From contig NZ_CP080531.1 in the NCBI RefSeq assembly GCF_024746835.1, forward strand, positions 5,104,001 through 5,168,000: DNA of 64,000 nt. Direction: 5' to 3'. The stretch is from Mesorhizobium sp. AR02. GTDB lineage: Bacteria; Pseudomonadota; Alphaproteobacteria; Rhizobiales; Rhizobiaceae. A model generated the notes under the pieces. That model saw nothing but the letters and a program-made list of their open reading frames with translations, was not told the DNA's origin and did not search any database. How positions within the stretch are numbered: the stretch's first letter is position 1; each line of letters begins with the position of its first letter. Both the position numbers and the translations under genes were made by a program. This document shows, piece by piece, positions 25,179-33,565 of this stretch.

Positions 25179-26012
25179 ATGAGCAAAGTTTGGTTCATTA
25201 CGGGCGCCGGGCGAGGCATGGGCCTGCATATTGCCAGGGCTGCCCTGGCCGCCGGCCATCAAGTGGTCGCCACCGGCCGCAATACAGACAAGGTGGCCGG
25301 GGCTGTCGGCCAATCCGACAGGCTTCTGGTCGTCAAGCTGGACGTCACCAGCAGCGCCGACGCCGAAACGGCTGTCAAGGCCACCATCGGGCGCTTTGGC
25401 CGCATCGACGTCCTGGTCAACAACGCGGCCAGCTTCCAGGCCGGCTATTTCGAGGAACTGTCGCCTCGGCAGATGGACCTGCAACTGGCCACGAGCCTTG
25501 TCGGCCCGATGAATGTCACCCGCGCTTTTCTGCCGGCGATGCGCAAGCAGGGATCGGGCAGGATCATCTCGATCTCGTCGACGGCGGGCCTTGTGGGTTA
25601 CGAATTCTGCACCGCCTATTCGGCGTCCAAGTTCGGTCTCGACGGCTGGATGGAAGCGCTGCAGGTCGAGGTCTCGCCATTCGGGATCGAGACCATGATC
25701 GTCAATCCGGGCTTCTTCCGCACCGAACTTCTCACCGAGGAATCGACCCGATATGCCGATCTCGCCATCGCGGATTACAGCGCGCGGCGTGCGCAGCAGG
25801 AGGCCTTCTGGACCGGTGCGAACGGCACACAGGGTGGCGACCCCGCAAAACTGGCGCAGGCCCTGATCACGCTGGACAAGGAGGCCGCGCTTCCACGGCG
25901 CTTCCTGGCCGGCGCCGATGCCATTGCCACGGCTGAACAGAAGATTGCGACACTGCAGCAACAGATCGAAGCCTATCGCGCGCTTTCAAGCTCGCTGGCG
26001 ATCGACGGGTAA
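25179..26012 (+). CDS. Short-chain dehydrogenase/reductase (classical SDR)
   Basis: A 277-residue SDR with the cofactor motif TGAGRGMGLHIA near residue 8, the NNA motif (LVNNAASFQ), catalytic serine in IISISSTAGLVG and Tyr-x3-Lys in FCTAYSASKFGLDGWMEAL, followed by the NPGFFRTEL motif. It belongs to the group often annotated as retinol-dehydrogenase-like or oxidoreductase of unknown substrate. It is controlled most plausibly by the divergent LysR protein. Confidence 0.92.
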   Translation: MSKVWFITGAGRGMGLHIARAALAAGHQVVATGRNTDKVAGAVGQSDRLLVVKLDVTSSADAETAVKATIGRFGRIDVLVNNAASFQAGYFEELSPRQMDLQLATSLVGPMNVTRAFLPAMRKQGSGRIISISSTAGLVGYEFCTAYSASKFGLDGWMEALQVEVSPFGIETMIVNPGFFRTELLTEESTRYADLAIADYSARRAQQEAFWTGANGTQGGDPAKLAQALITLDKEAALPRRFLAGADAIATAEQKIATLQQQIEAYRALSSSLAIDG

Positions 26013-26221
26013 TCCCGGCTGCGAGGGTCAAGCGCACTGGGTCGAAACAGATTCATCAGATGCGTTTAAGTATCTGTTTTTATGCATGAATGAAGGTCAT
26101 GGCGGAAAGCCGTGGCTCGCTTCTGGTGGCGGGGGCTACCCCTGGAGAACCTCACCGGTCCGCACATCCGAACAATCCAAACCCGGTCCGTAACACTTTG
26201 TTTTCTTGCCCGGCGTATCCA

Positions 26222-26255
26222 CGAGGGTGCGTCGCCGATTGCCGACGCACCCTCG
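26222..26255 (+). promoter_or_regulatory. Perfect 13-bp hairpin in the leader of the GGDEF gene
   Basis: CGAGGGTGCGTCG and its exact complement enclose an 8-base loop (CCGATTGC), 30 bases before the diguanylate cyclase start. There is no T-run. It could be a leader RNA structure, a repeat element or a late terminator for the SDR gene. The rest of the 26013-26285 gap shows nothing recognisable. Confidence 0.45.
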
Positions 26256-26285
26256 ACCCATGAAAGAAGGGGGACGCGCAGGAAA

Positions 26286-28199
26286 ATGGGCTCGCCCTGG
26301 TCCGAATTGCTGGCCAATCTCGCGGTCGTTGCGATGTTCGTTTCGGTCTGGATCCACACGCATGTGTGGCTGGATCGCAGGCCGGTCGCTGTAAAGGCTG
26401 CGGCCTTCGGCCTGCTGATGGGCGCCGGCGCCATCATCCTGATGCTGACGCCCATGCAGTTGCAGCCGGGCGTCATGGTTGATCTCCGGGCGACGATGAT
26501 TGCCGTTGCCGGCTTCTTCGGCGGCCCTGTCGCCGGCATTGTCGCAGGCGTCATGGCCGGCGCCTTCCGGGTCTTCGAGGGCGGCATCGGCGCCTTCGCC
26601 GGCGCGGTGGGGATCGCGGCCACCATGCTGGTCGGCATTGCCGGCAATCTTGCGCTCAGGGGCCGCGCCCCCACCATGCGCGATATCATGATCCTGGGTG
26701 CCGCGACCGCGTGCGGATCGCTGCTTGGCCTCAGCGTCCTGCCGCGATCCGTTATCGAGACAGTCCTGCCAAAAGTGGTGTTTCCCTCGACATTGCTCAT
26801 CTTCGTCTCCGTGGCGATGTCGGGGCTGGCGATCTACCAGGAGCGGCGGCGCCTCGAAGCGCTGCAGTCGCGGCGCATCTTCAAGGCCGTGGTCGAGACG
26901 CTGCCCGACTGCCTGAACGTCAAGGATCTCGATGGGCGGTTCATCGCTGCCAATCCGGCAACGGCCGAGCTGATGCAGGCGACCAATGCCAAGGCGCTGA
27001 TCGGCAAGACGGATTTCGATTTTTACCCCCGGGAAACGGCGCAGGAATTCCGCGAGGACGAGCTGGCCGTGCTGGCGTCCGGCGTCGCCTCCACCATCGA
27101 GCAGCGCCTGCATCATGAGGACGGCACCGATGCCTGGCTGGCGACGCTGAAAGCGCCGTTTCGTGACCGGACCGGCACGATCATCGGCCTGATCACCCAC
27201 AATCGCGACATCACCCAGCGCAAGCGGCTGGAGACCGAACTGGCGGAAAGCCAGGCGAGGCTCGGAGACGCGCTGACGCATATGGCCGACGGCCTGGTGA
27301 TGTTCGACCCGGACGGCAGGCTGATGCTGTGCAACGCCCAGTACCGCGCCCTGTTTCCGAAGACGGCCGATATCAGGGTGCCCGGCGCCGACCACCGCGA
27401 CATATTGCGCGCGTCGGCCGCGCGCGGCGAAAGCGTCACGCCGCCCGACGCGGTCGAGGCCTGGATCGCCGACATCATGGCCTTGCAGACGCATGCCAGC
27501 CACCGCCAGGTGCGGCTTGCCGACGGGCGCTGGCTGGATGTGCGGACCCGGCCGACCGGCGATGGCGGCAGCCTCAGCGTGTTTTCCGACATCACCGAGG
27601 CCAAGCAGATCGAGGCCGCACTGCTGGCCGCCAACGAGAAGCTGAACCTGCTGGCACACCGCGACGGGCTGACCGAACTGTTGACGCGGCGCGCCTTCGA
27701 CGACGCGCTGGCGCGCGAATTCGCCCGCGGCCGGCGCAACACGACGCCGCTCAGCCTGCTCATCATCGACGTCGACCGGTTCAAGCGCTTCAACGATCAC
27801 TACGGCCATCCGGCGGGCGACGAATGCCTGCGCGCCGTCAGCCGCTGCATCGAGGCGACGGCGCGGCGGCCGGCCGACGCGGCGGCCCGCTATGGCGGCG
27901 AGGAGTTCGCGCTCGTCCTGCCCGAAACCGATGCGCGGGGCGCCTTCGTCATCGCCGAAACGCTGCGGGGCAAGGTGCGCGACCTCGGGCTTGCGCATGC
28001 CGGCAGCGAAAAAGGCATCGTCACCGTCAGCATCGGGGTCGGCACTTTCGACGGCAGTGCTGACATCGAGATCGCCGATCTCCTGCGGCGCGCCGACGAG
28101 GCGCTCTACGGCGCCAAGGCCGCAGGGCGGGACCGCGTGCATGGCTGGCGCCCACATCTCAGCGAACCACGCCCGACCGCTTCCCAGCGCAAAGCGTGA
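26286..28199 (+). CDS. Membrane diguanylate cyclase: 5TM-Lyt, two PAS, GGDEF
   Basis: A 637-residue c-di-GMP synthase. The first ~195 residues contain about six hydrophobic segments of the 5TM-5TMR_LYT type (LTPMQLQPGVMVDLRATMIA, FFGGPVAGIVAGVMAGAFR). A first PAS domain (about 215-330: VVETLPDCLNVKDLDGRFIA) and a second (about 340-450: MADGLVMFDPDGRLMLCN) follow. The GGDEF domain (about 460-620) has an intact active site, RYGGEEFAL, and an RxxD inhibitory site (RPAD) five residues before it, so product inhibition is expected. The ATG at 26286 is chosen because upstream codons run through the leader hairpin. Confidence 0.92.
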   Translation: MGSPWSELLANLAVVAMFVSVWIHTHVWLDRRPVAVKAAAFGLLMGAGAIILMLTPMQLQPGVMVDLRATMIAVAGFFGGPVAGIVAGVMAGAFRVFEGGIGAFAGAVGIAATMLVGIAGNLALRGRAPTMRDIMILGAATACGSLLGLSVLPRSVIETVLPKVVFPSTLLIFVSVAMSGLAIYQERRRLEALQSRRIFKAVVETLPDCLNVKDLDGRFIAANPATAELMQATNAKALIGKTDFDFYPRETAQEFREDELAVLASGVASTIEQRLHHEDGTDAWLATLKAPFRDRTGTIIGLITHNRDITQRKRLETELAESQARLGDALTHMADGLVMFDPDGRLMLCNAQYRALFPKTADIRVPGADHRDILRASAARGESVTPPDAVEAWIADIMALQTHASHRQVRLADGRWLDVRTRPTGDGGSLSVFSDITEAKQIEAALLAANEKLNLLAHRDGLTELLTRRAFDDALAREFARGRRNTTPLSLLIIDVDRFKRFNDHYGHPAGDECLRAVSRCIEATARRPADAAARYGGEEFALVLPETDARGAFVIAETLRGKVRDLGLAHAGSEKGIVTVSIGVGTFDGSADIEIADLLRRADEALYGAKAAGRDRVHGWRPHLSEPRPTASQRKA

Positions 28200-28238
28200 G
28201 CTTTGGCTGTCACGGCATTGTCATGGTCCTCTGCCATT

Positions 28239-28264
28239 AATCCATAAATCTGGATAGATGGATT
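28239..28264. promoter_or_regulatory. Inverted repeat, putative ArsR operator
   Basis: AATCCA and TGGATT flank a nested ATCC/GGAT dyad directly before the start codon of the first arsR gene (28266). Position and symmetry fit an ArsR autoregulatory site. Confidence 0.5.
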
Positions 28265-28265
28265 G

Positions 28266-28598
28266 ATGGACAAGACAACGGCATTGCTGGCGCTCGCAGC
28301 ACTCGGCCAGGAAACCAGGCTGGAGGTGTTCCGGCTGTTGGTTCGGGCCGGGGCCGAGGGTGTGCCGGCGGGCGAGATCGCCACGCGGCTGGGCACGGTG
28401 CAGAACACCATGTCGGCGCATCTGAAAATCCTCGGCCAGGCCGGGCTGGTGCATGCCGAACGCGACGGGCGCAGCATCCGCTACACGGCCGACATGACCG
28501 GGTTTCGCGATCTGCTCGCCTACCTGATGGAGGATTGCTGCAACGGCGCGCCGGAGCTTTGCCAGCCGATCATCCAGGCCGTGACCTGCAAATGTTGA
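28266..28598 (+). CDS. ArsR-family arsenic-responsive repressor
   Basis: A 110-residue winged-helix repressor: LAALGQETRLEVFRLLVRAG, recognition region RLGTVQNTMSAHLKILGQAGLV and wing AERDGRSIRYTAD. The C-terminus carries CCNGAPELC and CKC cysteines that could form the arsenite site, as in the Acidithiobacillus/Corynebacterium-type ArsR proteins where cysteines lie outside the recognition helix. It heads a run of ars genes: the aquaporin gene follows within eight bases, and arsC overlaps that. Confidence 0.88.
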   Translation: MDKTTALLALAALGQETRLEVFRLLVRAGAEGVPAGEIATRLGTVQNTMSAHLKILGQAGLVHAERDGRSIRYTADMTGFRDLLAYLMEDCCNGAPELCQPIIQAVTCKC

Positions 28599-28605
28599 GG
28601 TGGAC

Positions 28606-29307
28606 ATGATCGACCTTCGACGCCGCCTCGCAGCCGAAGCGCTGGGCACCGCCATGCTGGTGGCCACGGTGGTCGGCTCGGGCATCATGGCCAGCCGGCT
28701 GACCGGCGATGTCGCACTTTCGCTGCTTGGGAACACCATTCCAACCGGCGCCATGCTGGTGGTGCTGATCACCACGCTGGGGCCGGTCTCCGGCGCTCAT
28801 TTCAACCCGGCCGTCACGCTGGTTTTCGGGCTGCGGCGCGACATCGGCTGGCTGGCCGTGCTGGGCTACATCACGGTCCAGATTCTTGGCGGCCTCGCCG
28901 GCACGCTGGTCGCGCATGCCATGTTCGAGTTGCCGTTGCTGGAAGTGTCGGCAACGGTGCGAAGCGGGCAGGGACAATGGCTGGCCGAACTGGTCGCGAG
29001 TTTCGGCCTGGTCTTCACCATCCTTGCCGGCTTGCGCTTCCGGAGCGATGCCATCCCCTGGCTGGTCGGGCTCTACATCACGTCGGCCTACTGGTTCACG
29101 GCTTCGACCTCGTTCGCCAATCCGGCGGTGGCGATCGCCCGTGCCTTCTCGAACACGTTTGCCGGCATCCGGCCATCCGATGTACCGGCCTTCATAGCGG
29201 CGGAACTGGCGGGCGCGCTGCTTGCGCTGGCGCTGGCCGGCTGGCTGCTGGCTGAACCCCAGACCCTCACTGACAAGACCGTCACTCAGATGAAAGCCGC
29301 GCAATGA
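28606..29307 (+). CDS. aqpS: MIP-family aquaglyceroporin, AqpS-like (arsenic-linked)
   Basis: A 233-residue channel with six membrane helices and both NPA motifs intact (HFNPAVTL and FANPAVAIAR, the second with its selectivity-filter arginine). Rhizobial aqpS replaces arsB in some ars operons: arsenate enters, ArsC reduces it, and arsenite leaves by downhill flow through AqpS. Location between arsR and arsC, with a four-base overlap with arsC, supports that role. The ATG at 28606 is preferred to a GTG six bases earlier. Confidence 0.9.
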   Translation: MIDLRRRLAAEALGTAMLVATVVGSGIMASRLTGDVALSLLGNTIPTGAMLVVLITTLGPVSGAHFNPAVTLVFGLRRDIGWLAVLGYITVQILGGLAGTLVAHAMFELPLLEVSATVRSGQGQWLAELVASFGLVFTILAGLRFRSDAIPWLVGLYITSAYWFTASTSFANPAVAIARAFSNTFAGIRPSDVPAFIAAELAGALLALALAGWLLAEPQTLTDKTVTQMKAAQ

Positions 29308-29726
29308 CCATAACTATCTATCACAACCCGGCCTGCGGCACGTCGCGCAACACGCTGGCGATCATCCGCCAGTCGGGCGAGGAGCCGGAGGTGATCGAAT
29401 ATCTGAAGACGCCGCCGTCGCGCGACAGGCTCGTCGAATTGATCGAGGCGATGGCGATGACGCCGCGCGCGCTGCTGCGCGAGAAGGGGACGCCCTATGC
29501 GGAGCTCGGCCTTGGCGATGCCAAATGGAGCGATGACGAGATCCTCGATTTCATGCTGGCGCATCCGATCCTGATCAACCGGCCGATCGTGGTGAGCCCG
29601 CTTGGCGTTGTGCTTGCCCGGCCATCCGAAGCGGTGCTCGATGTCCTGCCCAATCCGGATATCGGGCCGTTCACCAAGGAGGACGGCGAGGTCGTCGTCG
29701 ACGCGAGTGGCAAGCGGGTGGTCTGA
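29304..29726 (+). CDS. arsC: Arsenate reductase, glutaredoxin type
   Basis: A 140-residue ArsC of the plasmid R773 class. The active-site cysteine is in YHNPACGTSRNTL. Downstream, GTPYAELGLG and HPILINRPIVVSPLGV preserve the arginines that stabilise the arsenate intermediate, and ARPSEAVLDVLPNP closes the domain. It reduces As(V) to As(III) with glutathione and glutaredoxin in the cytoplasm. Its start overlaps the aqpS stop, so reductase and channel are coupled. Confidence 0.95.
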   Translation: MTITIYHNPACGTSRNTLAIIRQSGEEPEVIEYLKTPPSRDRLVELIEAMAMTPRALLREKGTPYAELGLGDAKWSDDEILDFMLAHPILINRPIVVSPLGVVLARPSEAVLDVLPNPDIGPFTKEDGEVVVDASGKRVV

Positions 29727-29729
29727 GGT

Positions 29730-29753
29730 CTATTTCGATATTTTTCGAAATAG
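29730..29753. promoter_or_regulatory. Perfect inverted repeat, putative operator of second arsR
   Basis: CTATTTCGA and TCGAAATAG (9-bp arms, 6-base spacer) lie 39 bases before the second arsR gene. A related element, TTATTTCGATAA, recurs at 30124-30135 before the next gene, so one regulator may bind both. Confidence 0.6.
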
Positions 29754-29791
29754 GGCTTGACGGTTCCTGTCGCTGGCCGCATCCTATTTCC

Positions 29792-30112
29792 ATGAAACTC
29801 GAACAAGCAGCGAAGCAGCTGGAAGCGCTCGGCAATCCGACGCGGCTGAACCTCTACCGTATCCTGGTCCGGGCCGGCGAGGCTGGCCGGCCGGTCGGCA
29901 CTTTGCAGGAGAGTCTCGGCATCGCCGCCTCGACGCTGTCGCACCATCTGCACCGGCTGATCCTGACCGGGCTGGTCAGCCAGGAGCGGCAGGCGACGAC
30001 GCTGATCTGCCGCGCCAACTATCCCATGATGAACGACCTGCTCGGCTTCCTGGCCGACGAATGCTGCGCCGATGCGGCTTGCAATCCGGCGGCGGGTGAC
30101 GCAGCCGCCTGA
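29792..30112 (+). CDS. Second ArsR-family repressor of the arsenic cluster
   Basis: A 106-residue winged-helix protein: AAKQLEALGNPTRLNLYRIL, recognition helix LGIAASTLSHHLHRLILTGLV and a C-terminal ECCADAAC motif. The paired cysteines at the C-terminus are a candidate arsenite-binding site. It is not close to the first ArsR and has its own upstream palindrome. It probably controls itself and the following flavoprotein and MFS genes. Confidence 0.88.
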   Translation: MKLEQAAKQLEALGNPTRLNLYRILVRAGEAGRPVGTLQESLGIAASTLSHHLHRLILTGLVSQERQATTLICRANYPMMNDLLGFLADECCADAACNPAAGDAAA

Positions 30113-30123
30113 TTTTTTGTCTG

Positions 30124-30135
30124 TTATTTCGATAA
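30124..30135. promoter_or_regulatory. Second ArsR-type site before the flavoprotein gene
   Basis: TTATTTCGATAA shares the ATTTCGATA core with the palindrome at 29730-29753 and lies in the 42-base gap before the flavoprotein gene, about 20 bases from its start. Confidence 0.4.
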
Positions 30136-30154
30136 TACCGGAAGGATAGAAGCT

Positions 30155-31546
30155 ATGGCCAAGCAAAACGATCTGCCCATCGCCGTCATCGGCGCCGGCC
30201 CGGTTGGCCTGGCGGCCGCCGCCCATCTCATGGCCTGGGGCCTGCCGGTGAAGCTCTATGAGGCCGGCAGCGATGTCGCGGCCAATTTGCGGGATTGGGG
30301 CCATGTCCGGGTGTTCACGCCCTGGCGCTATTGCGTCGACCAGGCAGCCGGCAAGCTGCTCGAAGGCCATGGCTGGCGGATGCCGGACGCGGAAGCGTTT
30401 CCGACCGCCGACGAACTCGTCGCGCACTATCTCAAGCCGCTCGCCAACCTGCCGGAACTCTCGCCGGCGATCGAAACCAATGCGCGTGTCGTCGCCATAT
30501 CGCGCTGGGGCGCCGACAAGGTGCGCGGCAGTGAGCGCGCGACACGGCCGTTCATGCTCGTGGTCGAGACCGCTAATGGCACCAGGCGCGACAGCGCCCG
30601 CGCGGTCATCGACGCCTCGGGGACATGGCGCACGCCCAATCCGCTCGGCGCCGGCGGCATCGCCGCGGAGGGCGAGGCGGAATTCGCCGACCGTATCGCC
30701 TACGGCATCCCCGATGTTCTCTGTAGCGACCGCGCGCTTTATGCCGGCCGCACGACGCTGGTTGCGGGTTCCGGCCACTCGGCGGCCAACGCCTTGCTCG
30801 ACCTTGCCAGGCTGGCGGAGGCCGAGCCCGGCACAGCCTTCATCTGGGCGGTGCGCGGAACCGACCTCGTGCGCATCTATGGCGGCGGCGACGCCGACCA
30901 GTTGCCGGCGCGCGGCGAACTCGGCGCCGATGTGCGCGACCTCGCCGAAAGCGGCCGCGTCAGGCTGGTGACCGGCTTTGCGACGCTTGCCATACACGAG
31001 CGGGACTGCCGGCTGATCGTCGAGGGGCAGGGCCAGCAGGGGTTGCTGCATCTCGGCCCCGTCGACCGCATCATCGCCGCGACCGGGCAGCGCCCGGACC
31101 TGTCGCTGACCAGGGAGCTCAGGCTCGATCTCGATCCGTGGCTGGAAAGCGTCAAGGCGCTCGGTCCGCTCATCGATCCCAACGAGCATTCCTGCGGCGA
31201 CGTGCCGCCGCACGGACACCGCGAGCTCGGCCATCCGGAGCCGGGTTTCTACACGGTCGGCATCAAGAGCTATGGCCGTGCGCCGACCTTCCTGCTGTTG
31301 ACCGGCTACGAGCAGGTCCGCTCGGTCGCGGCGGCGATCGCCGGCGACATGGCGGCGGCCGACACGGTGCAACTGGTGCTGCCCGAAACCGGTGTCTGCA
31401 CGGTGCCGGCGGGCCGCGCTTCGCAGGGCTGTTGCGGCGGGCCGGCGCCGGTGGAGATCGATGCCTGTTGCGTGGCGGATGCCGACGCGAAAGCGGCCGG
31501 CAAAAGCGGTTGCGGCTGCACCGGCAAGATGGAAGCCGCCGAGTGA
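30155..31546 (+). CDS. FAD/NAD(P)-binding flavoprotein with Cys-rich tail (arsenic-linked)
   Basis: A 463-residue flavin-dependent oxidoreductase related to monooxygenases. The FAD motif is at the start (PIAVIGAGPVGLAAAAHL), and a second dinucleotide motif lies near residue 200 (TTLVAGSGHSAANALLDLA). The last ~55 residues carry seven cysteines in GVC, GCC, ACC and GCGC groups, unlike a normal monooxygenase tail and suggestive of As(III) or metal binding. Placement between arsR and an MFS exporter supports a detoxification role comparable to ArsO/ArsH-type flavoproteins. The exact reaction is unknown. Confidence 0.8.
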   Translation: MAKQNDLPIAVIGAGPVGLAAAAHLMAWGLPVKLYEAGSDVAANLRDWGHVRVFTPWRYCVDQAAGKLLEGHGWRMPDAEAFPTADELVAHYLKPLANLPELSPAIETNARVVAISRWGADKVRGSERATRPFMLVVETANGTRRDSARAVIDASGTWRTPNPLGAGGIAAEGEAEFADRIAYGIPDVLCSDRALYAGRTTLVAGSGHSAANALLDLARLAEAEPGTAFIWAVRGTDLVRIYGGGDADQLPARGELGADVRDLAESGRVRLVTGFATLAIHERDCRLIVEGQGQQGLLHLGPVDRIIAATGQRPDLSLTRELRLDLDPWLESVKALGPLIDPNEHSCGDVPPHGHRELGHPEPGFYTVGIKSYGRAPTFLLLTGYEQVRSVAAAIAGDMAAADTVQLVLPETGVCTVPAGRASQGCCGGPAPVEIDACCVADADAKAAGKSGCGCTGKMEAAE

Positions 31547-32784
31547 CTGACGCCAAGATCCCCGCTTCCGCCATCTGGGCGCTGGGTGCCACCCAGATCA
31601 TCGGCTATGGCACGCTCTATTACAGCTACAGCATCCTGGCGCCGGCGGTGGCGGCGGAGCTCGCCTGGTCGCAGCAATGGGTATTCGCCGTGCTGTCGGT
31701 GTCGCTGCTGGCAAGCGCCATTCTGGCGCCGTTTGCAGGCAGCCTCGCGGACCGGGTCGGGGCAGGGCGCCTGATGGTGCCGGGATCGCTGGCGGCGGCA
31801 GGCGCGTTGCTGCTGTGCGCGCTGGCGCCGGGGCGCGCCGGCTTTGCCCTTGGCGTGCTGGCCATGGAACTCGCCTCCTGCTTCGTGCTCTACAGCACGG
31901 CCTTCGTCGCCATCGTGCAGCTCGGCGGCGCGCGGCGCGGCATCACCCATCTGACTCTGATCGCCGGCTTCGCCTCGACCCTTTTCTGGCCGTTGACGAC
32001 GCTGCTGCACCAGCATCTCGGCTGGCGCGAGGTGCTGGTTCTCTTTGCCGCGCTCAACGCCTTTGTCTGCCTGCCGATCCACTGGTGGCTGGCCAGGCTT
32101 TCGGGCCGTGCCGGCAAGGCGCGGGAGAGGATCATCCCGGTCACATCCGGCCTGCCGGGCGCCGTGCCCGGCCGGCGATGGTCGCCGCTGTTCGTCCTGG
32201 TGCTGGCCGGATTTGCCATAGAAGGCTTCATGCTTTCGGCTGTTCTCGTGCAGATGGTGCCGCTGCTCACTTTGGTCGGGCTTGGCGGGGCTTCGGTGCT
32301 GGTCGCAAGCCTGTTTGGCCCATCGCAAGTGGCGAGCCGGCTGGTCAACATGCTGTTCGGCCGAGGCCTGACGCAGACATCGCTGGCGCTCGGTGCGACC
32401 GCGGCATTGGCAGGCGGCCTTGCGGTGCTGCTCGTGGTGGCGCCCTCCGTTCCCGGCGCCATGCTGTTTGCCGTGCTTTTCGGCTTCGGCTCGGGCCTGA
32501 TGAGCATTGTCGGCGGCACGCTGCCGCTCGAATTGTTCGGCCAGGAACGCTACGGCTCCTATGTCGGCTGGATCACGGCGGCGCGCCAGTTCAGTTCCGC
32601 CTTCGCCCCGTTCGGCCTCACCTTGATGATATCGGGCCTCGGCGTTTTCCCGGCACTGTGGCTCAATGTCGTGGTCGGCCTGTTCGGCATCGCGGCCTTC
32701 GCCGCCGTCGCGCTGATCAGCCGGCAATCGCGCAAGGGTGAGGAGAGCGGCACGGCCGCGGTCGCGCCGCACGCGGCTGGATGA
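31543..32784 (+). CDS. MFS exporter of the arsenic cluster (ArsK-like candidate)
   Basis: A 413-residue major facilitator with 12 predicted helices; the inter-helix motif LAPFAGSLADRVGAGRLM is visible between helices 2 and 3. It starts at a GTG overlapping the flavoprotein stop (GTGA), so it is co-translated with that gene. Agrobacterium ArsK is an MFS exporter of As(III), Sb(III) and methylated or aromatic trivalent arsenicals found in ars clusters, and this is the best analogy. I cannot confirm orthology from sequence inspection alone. Confidence 0.75.
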   Translation: MTDAKIPASAIWALGATQIIGYGTLYYSYSILAPAVAAELAWSQQWVFAVLSVSLLASAILAPFAGSLADRVGAGRLMVPGSLAAAGALLLCALAPGRAGFALGVLAMELASCFVLYSTAFVAIVQLGGARRGITHLTLIAGFASTLFWPLTTLLHQHLGWREVLVLFAALNAFVCLPIHWWLARLSGRAGKARERIIPVTSGLPGAVPGRRWSPLFVLVLAGFAIEGFMLSAVLVQMVPLLTLVGLGGASVLVASLFGPSQVASRLVNMLFGRGLTQTSLALGATAALAGGLAVLLVVAPSVPGAMLFAVLFGFGSGLMSIVGGTLPLELFGQERYGSYVGWITAARQFSSAFAPFGLTLMISGLGVFPALWLNVVVGLFGIAAFAAVALISRQSRKGEESGTAAVAPHAAG

Positions 32785-32909
32785 CCGTCTCCGGTGTCCC
32801 CAGATTTCGCGGACGGCCATCAGTTCGATCCGCTGTCGGCAACGGAAGCGTTGCCTTTGGCGGCCTGCCGGTCAAAGCTGCCCCGCAGCGCAATTCTAGA
32901 GCGTCCGCC

Positions 32910-33506
32910 ATGACTGGAATGTTTCCCGCCACCTCCATGCCTGACCGCGATTGGTGGGAGGCGCTTTGGCCAGACCCGTCGGGCCTCTTGCTGTCGTTGG
33001 GTGTTGAGCCCGGCATGATGGCTCTGGACCTGTGCTGCGGCGACGGCTATTTCACCGCTCCGCTTGCGAAAATCGTCAGTGGCCGCGTCTATGCGCTCGA
33101 CCTCGACCCGGAAATGATCGTGGCGGCCAAGGCCGAGGTGAAGCAGCTCGGCGTCTCGGTCCTGAAATGGATTGTCGCGGATGCCAGCGAAGTCGCGGAA
33201 CTGATCCCTGAAAAGATCGATTTCGTGCTGATCGCCAACACCTTTCATGGCGTGCCCGATCAGCCAGCCCTTGTCAAAGCCGTAGCCCGCACGCTCAAGC
33301 TGCGCGGTCAGTTTGCGCTCGTCAATTGGCATCAGCTGCCGCGAGAGCACACGACCGTGCTGGGTCAGCCGCGCGGCCCCAGGACGGAGATGCGTATGTC
33401 ACCCGAAGCGGTGGTGGCGCTTCTGGAGGCTGCTGGTTTCCGGCTTCTGCGAATGATTGATCTACCGCCGTATCACTATGGGGCGGTGTTCGAACTCGAG
33501 GGATGA
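32910..33506 (+). CDS. Class I SAM-dependent methyltransferase
   Basis: A 198-residue Rossmann-fold methyltransferase: motif I is MALDLCCGDGYFTAPL, the acidic residue after strand 2 is in VYALDLDPEMI, and IDFVLIANTFHGV is the motif IV region. It lacks the multi-Cys pattern of ArsM arsenite methyltransferases, so arsenic methylation is not supported, although it follows the ars MFS gene. An ATG at 32781 overlaps the MFS stop and would add 43 non-conserved residues; I prefer 32910, but the overlap leaves the start uncertain. Confidence 0.8.
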   Translation: MTGMFPATSMPDRDWWEALWPDPSGLLLSLGVEPGMMALDLCCGDGYFTAPLAKIVSGRVYALDLDPEMIVAAKAEVKQLGVSVLKWIVADASEVAELIPEKIDFVLIANTFHGVPDQPALVKAVARTLKLRGQFALVNWHQLPREHTTVLGQPRGPRTEMRMSPEAVVALLEAAGFRLLRMIDLPPYHYGAVFELEG

Positions 33507-33565
33507 TGCGGAATTTCCCGGCCAGTTCAGAGGCGTGCGCCTGTTTCAGGTCTCTGGATTGGCCG

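Noticed and set aside
26136..28157. 673-codon minus-strand open frame opposite the diguanylate cyclase
   Set aside because: The plus strand has PAS and GGDEF motifs; the antisense frame shows only compositional bias.
29495..31372. 625-codon minus-strand open frame across arsC, arsR and the flavoprotein
   Set aside because: It spans three well-supported genes on the other strand and has no domain of its own.
31306..32820. 504-codon minus-strand open frame opposite the MFS exporter
   Set aside because: Gln/Arg/His-rich artefact antisense to 12 membrane helices.
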